Below are positions 1 through 5,783 of a stretch of DNA of 7,762 nucleotides, piece after piece (within the stretch, counting starts at the first letter, position 1; each line of letters starts with the position of its first letter). The notes below the pieces were generated by a model. The model saw nothing but the letters and a program-made list of their open reading frames with translations. It was not told the DNA's origin and did no database searches. Where the stretch lies: the NCBI GenBank assembly GCA_029859455.1, contig JAOUDE010000114.1, positions 1-7,762 of the forward strand. The letters run 5' to 3'. Origin of the DNA: Ignavibacteria bacterium (GTDB lineage Bacteria; Bacteroidota; Ignavibacteria; UBA10030; UBA6906). A program made the translations under genes and the position numbers.

Positions 1-392
1 GAATACGGGTCGACCGTAAAGCCGAGAAATCTTCCGACGTAGATCTGTTCCTTCCGCACTCCCGGTCTGATCCTGACTCTTACAGTGTCGTGGATCCGGG
101 GGAGAGAGAAGGTGCCGGATGATGATCCTGTCGCATATCTCTGTTCGTATACCGAATCCGGCAATTGAGACCAACGCAGGAAGAGTCCCTGTACGACTGA
201 TTCTCCTTTCACGGATATTGCGATGGAATCGGATTCCTGCAATTCCCAGTTGGACCAGCCCGATATCCATGTTGTGTCCTGCCGCGAGGAGTCCACTGCT
301 GACCCTACTCCATATCCTATGAGACTGCATCCGGATCCGGAAAGGAGAGAGAACGATACTCCTATCAGAACTCCCTGCAATTGAATCCGCAT
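1..392 (-). CDS. Partial lipoprotein, C-terminus beyond left edge
   Basis: Reading leftwards from an ATG at 392, the frame stays open for 130 codons to the window edge, so the 3' end is missing. A strong ribosome site, AGGAGG at 408-403, lies 10 nt upstream of the ATG. The N-terminus (MRIQLQ, then a hydrophobic stretch ending LSGSGC) is a lipoprotein signal peptide with Cys22 as the likely lipidated residue; position -3 is Gly, which is not the commonest lipobox. Directly after the Cys comes a short glycine-zipper-like stretch, SLIGYGVGSAVDSS. Two later segments look alike, DSIAISVKGESVVQGLF and DTVRVRIRPGVRKEQ followed by VGRFLGF. The DTVxVxxxxG...GxFLG pattern suggests small Sm-like beta folds, which is an inference. 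It lies 59 bp downstream of the next lipoprotein gene on the same strand and is probably co-transcribed with it. I do not recognise a named family. Confidence 0.75.
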   Translation of the reverse strand, partial: MRIQLQGVLIGVSFSLLSGSGCSLIGYGVGSAVDSSRQDTTWISGWSNWELQESDSIAISVKGESVVQGLFLRWSQLPDSVYEQRYATGSSSGTFSLPRIHDTVRVRIRPGVRKEQIYVGRFLGFTVDPY

Positions 393-451
393 TTCCTGGT
401 TTCCTCCTGTTAATGGGCGTTACTGTTTCGGCAACAGCCCGGATGCGTTGG

Positions 452-985
452 TCATTGTTCAGCTGCGCCAGATGTACCACGAGGCTTGCCAGTCTCCGCG
501 CTCTTCTTTTCCGGTCCATGCCGGATCTCGTATTTGTGGACCCTCGTGATCTCACCTCCAATCCAGGCGCCGAGAAGGGCACCAACAAGCGCTCCGGTAG
601 ATGCTCGGTTCATCCCGGTCTCAAGGTCTCCCCCATCCGACAGCAAACCAGGGATCGCACCACCCACAAAGAGTCCCGCAATTCCGCTGAGAATCGGCAC
701 CAGATAGTTTGGCGATCGTCCGACATATGTCACCGTTCTCAGGTCTGTTCCGATATGCGCATCTGTAGTTTCGTCAACAATTCCCAACGAATCGATTGTC
801 AGAACGCTGACGATTCCAGCATACTCATTTCCTCCCACGGTCTCGACATCAACGGTATTGGCTACAAGATGCTCCTGTGCTTCAGGAATCCAGGTCTCCC
901 GGTCGTCAAGGCTAACCACATGTGTGGTGACGCAGCCAGTCGTACACAAAAGAACTGCCAATGGAAACATGATCTGAATATTCAT
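452..985 (-). CDS. Lipoprotein with glycine-zipper segments
   Basis: This is a 177-residue protein of unrecognised family. The frame is open upstream to 1078, but the ATG at 985 is preferred. It has GGAG 8 nt upstream and immediately begins a signal peptide, MNIQIMFPLAVLLCTTGC, with a lipobox ending at Cys18; the upstream extension is polar. Oddly, the n-region carries no Lys or Arg. Residues about 44-90 (VDVETVGGNEYAGIVSVLTI, then DSLGIV and later DLRTVTYVGR) have the xGxxxxGxxxxxxxDSL pattern of small beta proteins. Two glycine-rich hydrophobic segments follow, about 94-115 and 130-144, with GxxxG/GxxxA spacing (GALVGALLGAWIGG). They resemble glycine-zipper helices that pack against or into a membrane. 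The tail from about 157 is charged and Gly/Ala-rich. It is the first gene of a likely two-gene unit with the partial lipoprotein downstream, behind a promoter with an 11-bp repeat array. An envelope-associated role is inferred. Confidence 0.85.
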   Translation of the reverse strand: MNIQIMFPLAVLLCTTGCVTTHVVSLDDRETWIPEAQEHLVANTVDVETVGGNEYAGIVSVLTIDSLGIVDETTDAHIGTDLRTVTYVGRSPNYLVPILSGIAGLFVGGAIPGLLSDGGDLETGMNRASTGALVGALLGAWIGGEITRVHKYEIRHGPEKKSAETGKPRGTSGAAEQ

Positions 986-1089
986 AGGTAGTTCTCCAAC
1001 TGATCCGGTGTTCTCGGGGCCCGGGGTCTTCAGGAGTTGATTCTGGTCCGAAGCCTTCCGGGCAAGGTCTGCTGACAAGCACTGCCTAT

Positions 1090-1121
1090 AGTATACCCAC
1101 TCCCGGGAGGGGTCATGTCAC
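1090..1121 (-). promoter_or_regulatory. Candidate promoter of the leftward lipoprotein pair
   Basis: On the minus strand TATACT (1095-1090) is a good -10 hexamer and continues as TATACTATA. The innermost TGACA of the repeat array forms GTGACA (1121-1116), five of six bases of a -35 consensus, but the spacer is 20 nt instead of about 17. A weak spacer with a repeat array over the -35 region suits an activator-dependent promoter. Transcription would start near 1083, giving a leader of about 98 nt. Assigned from sequence alone. Confidence 0.45.
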
Positions 1122-1153
1122 GGAAGTGTCAGGGTTCTGCCATATCAGTGTCA
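1116..1153 (-). promoter_or_regulatory. Four-copy 11-bp TGTCA/TGACA repeat array
   Basis: On the plus strand TGTCA occurs at 1116, 1127 and 1149, with a one-mismatch copy, TGCCA, at 1138. The four half-sites are therefore exactly 11 bp apart, about one helical turn. Read towards the lipoprotein genes the half-site is TGACA. Direct TGTCA repeats at 11 bp are the known layout of PhoB boxes and of other OmpR-family sites; four in a row would hold two regulator dimers. The proximal repeat overlaps the candidate -35 element. The regulator is not known. The OmpR-family regulator encoded at 2174-2857 is one candidate. Confidence 0.55.
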
Positions 1154-1159
1154 CCCGAG

Positions 1160-1423
1160 GAGGTTCGGTTGCAAGACTCAGGTTCTGCGACAGCAGGATG
1201 GGGGATAGCGATTGTCTGCAGCTTGCGTGAGGAGGGAAAGGGGAGGGGGATGAAATGCATGCTCCCGGGTCTGGACACGCGAACTGTCGGGCAGTCCATC
1301 GCCATAGACCGGATGCAAAGAGCATGTATTCAACGTACCGATTGATGAATGCTTATTCAATATGCAGGGAATGTCGTCCCTGGAATCGGGCAAAACAGAG
1401 CCGGAATAGCCAAAAAGGAACCA
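1160..1423. other. Intergenic stretch without a recognisable gene
   Basis: No frame here gives a protein-like translation with a ribosome site, and no tRNA-like fold was noticed. Short frames on both strands read as low-quality shadow peptides rich in Cys, Arg and Ser. The only structure seen is a small inverted repeat at 1365-1382. A small RNA cannot be excluded from sequence alone. Confidence 0.5.
1365..1382. repeat. Short inverted repeat, 6-bp stem
   Basis: CAGGGA (1365-1370) and TCCCTG (1377-1382) are perfect inverted copies around a 6-nt loop. No T-run follows on either strand, so a rho-independent terminator is unlikely. It could be chance or a local hairpin in an untranslated leader. 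Confidence 0.25.
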
Positions 1424-1443
1424 GTGGTGGTGGTGGTGGTGGG
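1424..1443. repeat. Trinucleotide microsatellite (GTG)6
   Basis: Six uninterrupted GTG units plus GG lie between the divergent genes, 34 bp upstream of the TGACA pair at 1478 and about 110 bp before the barrel-protein start. Pure tracts like this are prone to slippage. The GG-rich strand could also form a weak two-layer quadruplex. No coding frame appears to use it. Confidence 0.8.
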
Positions 1444-1477
1444 ACCCCGTGTGACAAGACAGGATTCTTCAGATTTC

Positions 1478-1493
1478 TGACACTTTCATGACA
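1478..1493 (+). promoter_or_regulatory. Two-copy 11-bp TGACA repeat
   Basis: TGACA at 1478 and 1489 are direct repeats 11 bp apart (TGACACTTTCATGACA). Read towards the gene, this differs from the core of the opposite array, TGACACTTCCGTGACA (1131-1116), at only two of 16 positions. The same element, in the same orientation relative to each gene, therefore sits in front of both divergent genes. The second TGACA is also the likely -35 element, as in PhoB-activated promoters. Confidence 0.55.
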
Positions 1494-1517
1494 CTCACGG
1501 GGCTGCCCGGCGATACC
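1488..1517 (+). promoter_or_regulatory. Candidate promoter of the barrel-protein gene
   Basis: ATGACA (1488-1493) matches five of six -35 consensus bases. GATACC (1512-1517), a poor -10, follows after 18 nt. The weak -10 and the overlap with the TGACA repeat suggest dependence on an activator. The leader to the ATG at 1556 would be about 30 nt. Confidence 0.35.
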
Positions 1518-1555
1518 TTGCTCTCAGGTTATCATCATTGTCAGGAGGTCACGTC

Positions 1556-2131
1556 ATGAAAAGGCACTCACTTGCGGATCTGGCTGTTGTGCTGACTCTG
1601 TTGCTTGTCGCTGTTTCTGTTCAGGGAGTATCTCAGCCGGTCGACGATCCACCGGTTATCTTCTCAGAGCGCAATCTGAGCGGGCCGAGGCTTGGAATAA
1701 CATACATCGCGGGGAGCGATGAGAGTCAATTGATACAGGCGCTCAAGTCAAAGGGGATCGGTCGGGTGATCAGTCAGTTTGGCTGGCATTTCGAGCATCG
1801 GCTCACTCCGGCCTCAGGCGGCCCCTCGTTTGTGATCGAATGGGTCCCGCTGATTGCGGGGGTGGAGTATGGGAAGTTTATACCGAGTTTGACCCTGGCC
1901 CTCGGAGTACGTCTGCCGAACGGATTCGAATTCGGGCTCGGGCCGAACGTGCTCGTCACAAAAGCGATTACCGATCAGGCGCCGGACACGTTCAGCACAT
2001 CACTCGTCATGGCATTTGGCAAGAGTTTCGACTTTGGCGGGGTGAGCATTCCTCTCAACCTGGTCTATGTCAGAAGTCCGCTCGGCGAACGGGTCGGATT
2101 GATCTTCGGTTACGCGATCAGCCGGCAATAG
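1556..2131 (+). CDS. Exported protein, likely outer-membrane beta-barrel
   Basis: This is a 191-residue protein. ATG 1556 is chosen over the in-frame TTG at 1538 because AGGAGG (1543-1548) sits 7 nt before it and the signal peptide begins there. Residues 1-24 are a Sec signal peptide (MKRH, then a Leu/Val-rich core ending near SVQG), with no lipobox. The mature part has alternating short hydrophobic stretches and many Gly/aromatic residues: LGITYI, SQFGWHFEHRL, SFVIEWVPLIAGVEYGKF, SLTLALGVRL, FEFGLGPNVLV, STSLVMAFGK, SIPLNLVYV, and a final GLIFGYAI. That strand-like pattern with a hydrophobic end suggests a small outer-membrane barrel. A soluble exported beta protein is the alternative. Specific function is unknown. 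It diverges from the lipoprotein pair, shares their upstream motif, and converges on the response regulator gene. Confidence 0.8.
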   Translation: MKRHSLADLAVVLTLLLVAVSVQGVSQPVDDPPVIFSERNLSGPRLGITYIAGSDESQLIQALKSKGIGRVISQFGWHFEHRLTPASGGPSFVIEWVPLIAGVEYGKFIPSLTLALGVRLPNGFEFGLGPNVLVTKAITDQAPDTFSTSLVMAFGKSFDFGGVSIPLNLVYVRSPLGERVGLIFGYAISRQ

Positions 2132-2150
2132 TCAACATTGGAGTGAAGGC

Positions 2151-2168
2151 TTCAGGCCCGGAGGCCTC
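2151..2168. terminator. Possible bidirectional terminator hairpin
   Basis: AGGCC (2154-2158) and GGCCT (2163-2167) form a short GC-rich stem with a CGGA loop, in the 42-bp gap between two convergent genes. The position suits a shared terminator, but no T-run follows on either side and the stem is only five pairs, so the call is weak. Confidence 0.3.
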
Positions 2169-2173
2169 AGTCG

Positions 2174-2857
2174 CTATTGAACAACGAGCTTGTAGCCGGC
2201 CGTCGGGACTGTCAGAAAGTGTTTTGGTTCCGCCGGATTGTCTTCCATTTTCTTCCTGAGGGACAGGATGTAATTGTCGACTGTCCTTGTCGTCGGGAAA
2301 TGTTCATATCCCCAGACTTCATTGAGCAACGTATCGCGGGTGACCAGCTGTCCCTCGTGGAGAATGAGAAACTTCAGAACTTCGAATTCGCGGACGGACA
2401 ACCTGATCGGTTTTCCACCCTTGGTTGCTTCGAGCTTTCGGAAATCGATGTTGACGTCACAGAACGAGAAATCCTCGAGTTCTGTCCGAAGATCGCTCTG
2501 TCGGCGAAGAAGCGCCTTGATCCGGGCAATCAGTTCTCTGATACTGAAGGGCTTGGTGACATAGTCATCAGCCCCGATCTCCAGTCCGAGGACCTTATCC
2601 ATCTCTTCCGCTTTGCTGGTGAGCATCATGATCGGGGTGGCGATACCGTCGCTCCTGAGCTTTCGGCAGATATCTTCCCCATTCATGTCCGGAAGGATCA
2701 GATCCAGAATAATGAGGTCGACCGCTTCGTGTCGGGCCCTGTTGAGACCTTTTTCCCCCGTGTTGGCATGGGTGGTAGAAAAGTGTTCTCCCTTGAGTGC
2801 CTCCTGGAGCCCCTTTGCCACGGCGGCATCATCTTCAATAATCAGAATATGTTTCAT
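2174..2857 (-). CDS. OmpR/PhoB-family response regulator
   Basis: This is a 227-residue cytoplasmic transcription regulator. The receiver domain (about 1-118) has every expected residue: acidic pair Asp9/Asp10, phospho-acceptor Asp52 in LIILDLILPDMNG, Thr80 in MLTSK and Lys102 in VTKPF. The winged-helix effector domain (about 128-227) contains the typical VREFEVLKFLILHEGQLVTR, the recognition-helix region TRTVDNYILSLRKKME and the C-terminal hairpin TVPTAGYKLV. Length is normal for the family. The ATG overlaps the stop codon of the kinase gene (ATGA, 2857-2854), so the two are co-transcribed, translationally coupled and surely partners. Phosphorylation by the kinase should favour dimerisation and binding to direct repeats. 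Members of this family often recognise 11-bp-spaced repeats like those at 1116-1153 and 1478-1493, but that link is inference. Family assignment is very secure; targets are not known. Confidence 0.97.
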   Translation of the reverse strand: MKHILIIEDDAAVAKGLQEALKGEHFSTTHANTGEKGLNRARHEAVDLIILDLILPDMNGEDICRKLRSDGIATPIMMLTSKAEEMDKVLGLEIGADDYVTKPFSIRELIARIKALLRRQSDLRTELEDFSFCDVNIDFRKLEATKGGKPIRLSVREFEVLKFLILHEGQLVTRDTLLNEVWGYEHFPTTRTVDNYILSLRKKMEDNPAEPKHFLTVPTAGYKLVVQ

Positions 2858-5310
2858 TGTGCCTCTTTCTTCTCCTGTGGAAACAGAAGTGTGAAACAGC
2901 TCCCATCTCCTGGTTTGCTTTGTACTTCGATCCTCCCGCCATGTGCATCCATGATGTGCTTGACAAGAGGGAGGCCCAACCCGACCCCATTTCTGCCGGA
3001 GCGGCGGGCGGACCCACGGTAGAATCGTTCGAATATCCGTTTCCGGGATTCAGGAGGAATACCGATTCCGTGGTCCTCCACAGTGCATGCCGGTTCTCCA
3101 CCCAGCCTCGATACGGAAACCCGGATATACCTTATGTCTCCTGAATATTTGACGGCGTTTGCGATAAGATTGAGAAGACACTGGAACACTGCGTCACGAT
3201 CAGCAAGGATGAGGACCGGCCTTCCAGGAAACGAGGACTCCACCTGGAAGCCGCTGCCTGCCAGCTGGTAGTCCATCGTACTGATGCTGTCCCGGGCCAC
3301 CTGAACCAGATCGATTCGCTCCTTGTTGAACTCCTTGACTCCATGTTCGATCTCTGCCGAATTCAGGATCGTGGAGACCATCCTGTTGAGCCGGTCTGTT
3401 TCTCCTTCGATTGTTCCGAGAAACTCCCTGCCCCGTTCATCGAGGCCTCGCTGTTGCTCTCCAAGCAGTTCTGCAAAGAGCTTGATGGATGTGAGGGGTG
3501 TTTTCAGTTCATGCGAGACATATGAGACGAAGTCCGATTTCAGCTCATTCAATTCGGCAAGATGCTCCGCCTCCGCCTGTTTGAGGATCAACTGCCGCTG
3601 AAGAATAATCCGCTCTATTGAAAGGGCCGACTGCGCCATGAAGGAGCGGACCAGATCAACATCCTCGATGGTGAACCTCCTGCCCGATTTCTTCGGCCCC
3701 AGCGCAAGAAGACCCAGCGGTCCCAGTTCTTCTGAATGCATGGGAACAACGAGGGCGAGCCCGTGCCGGGTGAACAGCGTCTTGTCTGCCGTAGCGTGCT
3801 CAATCCCCGGTTCCATGCTGGCAGTGACTCCCATTGGGATTTCAGAGGTCAGCCCGGACATTTCTAATTGGATGGGTGGGCTTGTCGATCCTGCTTCGTC
3901 GAACCCTCTGCTCGCTATCATCCGGAATCGGCCACCCGGTTGAAGAAGGGCAAGGAGGCCGATGCGTTCGACCGGAATAATCGAGTCTGTTCTTGTCACC
4001 AGAAGTTTCCCGAGTTCCCTCAGGTCAAGGCAATGTCGAATATCCTCGCCGAAAGATCTCGCGGCTTCCCTGAAACTGTAACGGACCCGAAAGAACGTCC
4101 GGTCGACAGCCGCCGTGACCCTGCGTCGTGCCGGTTCAAAGAGGAGGCCGACCAGGACTGCAGATAGTGCGTAGGTTTCCGAAGCATACGACCCGATGAA
4201 GACTGCGAAGAGGGCGACGGCTGACACATACACCAGCAGGAGGGTGCCCAGCACAAGGCCATACACAGCCGTCCGCTGGATTACTACTTCTATGTCGAAC
4301 AGATGATATCGGACGAACGAAATCACGAACGTTATCGGAACGAGAATCAGGAATCCGAGTGTATATTTTTCAGGAATAGTCCATTCAGCGGAAAGAAGGG
4401 TCGGGATAATCGTCAGCAGGATAAACGGTGTTGGCCCGGTACAGAAGCCGAAAGCAAGCCACTGAATTTTTCTGCGCTCCACAGACGACTCGGCCTGAAC
4501 GAACGAAACGATGAAGTTGAGGATGGCGCCGGCGATAAAAAGGAAGACAACGATATGGAAGACATCGAACCAGATCTGGAAGACAAGGTAGTCGCTTACC
4601 GACGAGAAGAAGATTGCCCGGGAGTGAAAGTACAGGACCGGTCCAAGCGGCAATACGGCAAGCAGGTAGATGATCCCGGCGCGTACTCCGATCGATCCCG
4701 CACTTCTTCTCGGGAAGAGTGAGGTAAAGAAAAGAAAAGTCGCTGCGACCCCAATGTAGGATACAAAGAAAAGCACGGAGCTGATGTAGACCAGGGATTG
4801 GTCCGGGGTTATACCCTCCCAGGCGACGACAACGACGGTGCCAAGGCCCATCATGCCCCAGTGAAGAACGGCTGCTTCAAGTTGCCCCTGCCTCATCAGA
4901 AGGACGTACAGGCCAAGAACCCATGAGCACAGTCCGATCAGGAAAACCATGATGACATATCCGATCCCATAGTAGGGGATGGTGGTGACCTCGGCGATTG
5001 CAGTGACCCCATCCCGGGTGTAGGTAACGACCGACACGGTTCCCGGTTTCTCATAATCGACAAGGAACTCGAGAACCTCGGGAGTTGGTACGTCATACTG
5101 CTTCCACTGCCGGATGAGGTCACCAGGTTCAAGTGACGGGCAGCTGCTGCGGTCCATGATATCAGTGACGACAACGTTCCCATCTCTCGCGGCGGATTCG
5201 AATGGCACCCGTGATCGCGAAATGAGTGAAGACGAATGGAACAGACAGAACGCGATAATGAGGAGGTCAAGAAGGAGGTAGAATGCGGTTCGGAGAGTCG
5301 GGCGATTCAT
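2854..5310 (-). CDS. Multi-helix sensor histidine kinase (PDZ-like, GAF, HisKA)
   Basis: This 818-residue inner-membrane sensor kinase phosphorylates the regulator encoded next to it. Order: membrane helix 1 (about 8-28); an extracytoplasmic PDZ-like domain (about 43-112, with LEPGDLIRQW, KPGTVSVVTYTRDG); about eight more helices (116-391); the YHLFDIEVVIQRTAVYG motif (335-351) and LFEPARRR (390-397); a GAF-like domain (about 425-570); HisKA with His600 in VSHELKTPLT; and HATPase_c with the N box (LNLIANAVKYS, Asn714/Asn718), G1 DHGIGIPPE (746-754), F box IFERFY and G2 GVGLGL (775-780). All catalytic motifs are intact. The N-terminal plan recalls ComP-type sensors, but the core is HisKA, not HisKA_3. 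The start at 5310 has GAGG only 2 nt upstream, unusually close, and no better start precedes helix 1. The kinase gene comes first and overlaps the regulator gene by ATGA. The stimulus is unknown. Confidence 0.95.
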   Translation of the reverse strand: MNRPTLRTAFYLLLDLLIIAFCLFHSSSLISRSRVPFESAARDGNVVVTDIMDRSSCPSLEPGDLIRQWKQYDVPTPEVLEFLVDYEKPGTVSVVTYTRDGVTAIAEVTTIPYYGIGYVIMVFLIGLCSWVLGLYVLLMRQGQLEAAVLHWGMMGLGTVVVVAWEGITPDQSLVYISSVLFFVSYIGVAATFLFFTSLFPRRSAGSIGVRAGIIYLLAVLPLGPVLYFHSRAIFFSSVSDYLVFQIWFDVFHIVVFLFIAGAILNFIVSFVQAESSVERRKIQWLAFGFCTGPTPFILLTIIPTLLSAEWTIPEKYTLGFLILVPITFVISFVRYHLFDIEVVIQRTAVYGLVLGTLLLVYVSAVALFAVFIGSYASETYALSAVLVGLLFEPARRRVTAAVDRTFFRVRYSFREAARSFGEDIRHCLDLRELGKLLVTRTDSIIPVERIGLLALLQPGGRFRMIASRGFDEAGSTSPPIQLEMSGLTSEIPMGVTASMEPGIEHATADKTLFTRHGLALVVPMHSEELGPLGLLALGPKKSGRRFTIEDVDLVRSFMAQSALSIERIILQRQLILKQAEAEHLAELNELKSDFVSYVSHELKTPLTSIKLFAELLGEQQRGLDERGREFLGTIEGETDRLNRMVSTILNSAEIEHGVKEFNKERIDLVQVARDSISTMDYQLAGSGFQVESSFPGRPVLILADRDAVFQCLLNLIANAVKYSGDIRYIRVSVSRLGGEPACTVEDHGIGIPPESRKRIFERFYRGSARRSGRNGVGLGLPLVKHIMDAHGGRIEVQSKPGDGSCFTLLFPQEKKEAQ

Positions 5311-5336
5311 TTCCTCACAACGGGATTGTGGCGGCG

Positions 5337-5348
5337 AATGAATTCATT
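5337..5348. promoter_or_regulatory. 12-bp perfect palindrome in kinase leader
   Basis: AATGAATTCATT is self-complementary over 12 bp. It lies just downstream of the candidate -10 of the kinase operon and covers the expected transcription start, 27 nt before the ATG at 5310. That is a usual place for a repressor operator, but AT-rich palindromes also arise by chance. Confidence 0.35.
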
Positions 5349-5350
5349 TC

Positions 5351-5379
5351 AATATACGAACGTCCGGGGAGGATTGACA
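5351..5379 (-). promoter_or_regulatory. Candidate promoter of the kinase-regulator operon
   Basis: On the minus strand TATATT (5356-5351) is a good -10 element. At the standard 17-nt spacing upstream is TGTCAA (5379-5374), a poor match to TTGACA but containing one TGTCA half-site. No second half-site lies 11 bp away on either side, so autoregulation through the repeat seen elsewhere is not supported. The leader would be about 33 nt. Confidence 0.4.
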
Positions 5380-5397
5380 CCCGTGCCGGCAGGGGGG

Positions 5398-5424
5398 TAA
5401 TGCTCCTCAGGAGCCTTACTGAGG
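5398..5424. repeat. Overlapping inverted repeats
   Basis: TAA-T-GCTCC-TCA-GGAGC-C-TTA (5398-5418) can fold into a hairpin with one internal mismatch. CCTCAG (5405-5410) and CTGAGG (5419-5424) form an alternative stem. It begins 45 bp after the stop codon of the minus-strand remnant and could be that gene's old terminator, although no T-run follows. Confidence 0.3.
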
Positions 5425-5468
5425 AAGATCCGCACGTCTCCCGACGAATGCGGGTTGCCAGGCGGGTC

Positions 5469-5669
5469 TCAACTTACAGGTTCAAAACGGAAAACGACAG
5501 GATCTACCTGTTCTTGACTGCCTATTGTGATCTCCGCCGTTCGGGTGCCCAGGAGCTCATGCCAGCATTCCAGAGTATAGGTCCCCGGCGGCACATTGTC
5601 GATGTTGAACGAGCCGTCTTCCCCGGAAAAATATTGAACGGCGGGAGAAGAAGCAATATGCGGGACAGA
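5469..5669 (-). pseudogene. Remnant of carboxypeptidase-regulatory/plastocyanin-like protein
   Basis: Reading leftwards, a frame of 66 codons ends at TGA (5471-5469) and begins after an in-frame TGA (5672-5670). Its core, DGSFNIDNVPPGTYTLECWH followed by ELLGTRTAEITIG, is a strong match to the consensus C-terminus of exported proteins in which a plastocyanin-like copper domain precedes a small beta-sandwich domain (DGxFxIxNVPPGxYxLxVWHE). It also fits carboxypeptidase-regulatory-like repeats in general. No ATG, GTG or TTG and no ribosome site exist in the fragment. The two other frames upstream do not continue the family, and from 5784 the opposite strand is occupied by a lipoprotein gene. 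I read it as the 3' end of a gene whose 5' part was lost. It was probably once exported. A real small gene with an odd start, or a sequencing frameshift, is less likely. Confidence 0.55.
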
Positions 5670-5783
5670 TCAGGCGAGAGGACAGGTGGGTGCAGGAAAG
5701 GTACAACCGGGAAGATGATGCCTTGCTGTTTTCCTCCAATATTGCATTCTTTTTTGAAGAGGTACTCAAGCAAAGAGGCTGCA
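5670..5783. other. Intergenic leader before the rightward lipoprotein gene
   Basis: No continuation of the minus-strand remnant was found here in any frame. A T-rich stretch around 5730-5756 could hold a promoter for the lipoprotein gene (TTGCTG with a poor CATTCT 16 nt later), but neither element is convincing. Confidence 0.35.

Noticed and set aside
413..991. 192-codon plus-strand frame
   Set aside because: Lies antisense to the 452-985 lipoprotein gene, which has a signal peptide and ribosome site; the plus-strand translation is Cys/Arg/Ser-rich with no recognisable pattern.
986..1078. N-terminal extension of the lipoprotein to 1078
   Set aside because: The 31 extra residues are polar and would bury the signal peptide; the ribosome site and lipobox support the start at 985.
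1113..1325. Minus-strand frame ending VTLIWQNPDTSVT
   Set aside because: The tail looks protein-like at first, but it is the in-frame reading of the 11-bp repeat array; the rest is low-quality, with no ribosome site.
2177..3022. 281-codon plus-strand frame across the regulator gene
   Set aside because: It is the antisense shadow of the response regulator and the end of the kinase, both with complete catalytic motifs.
4303..4722. 139-codon plus-strand frame rich in Asp, Glu, Lys and Arg
   Set aside because: Antisense of the hydrophobic membrane helices of the kinase, which explains its charged composition.
5374..5402. Plus-strand promoter with a perfect TTGACA
   Set aside because: The -35 hexamer is perfect, but no acceptable -10 lies 16-18 nt downstream and the nearest plus-strand gene starts 400 bp away.
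5283..5783. 167-residue N-terminal extension of the 5784 lipoprotein
   Set aside because: It overlaps the kinase start and the minus-strand remnant, has no family pattern, and would bury the lipoprotein signal peptide; AAGAGG before 5784 fixes the start.
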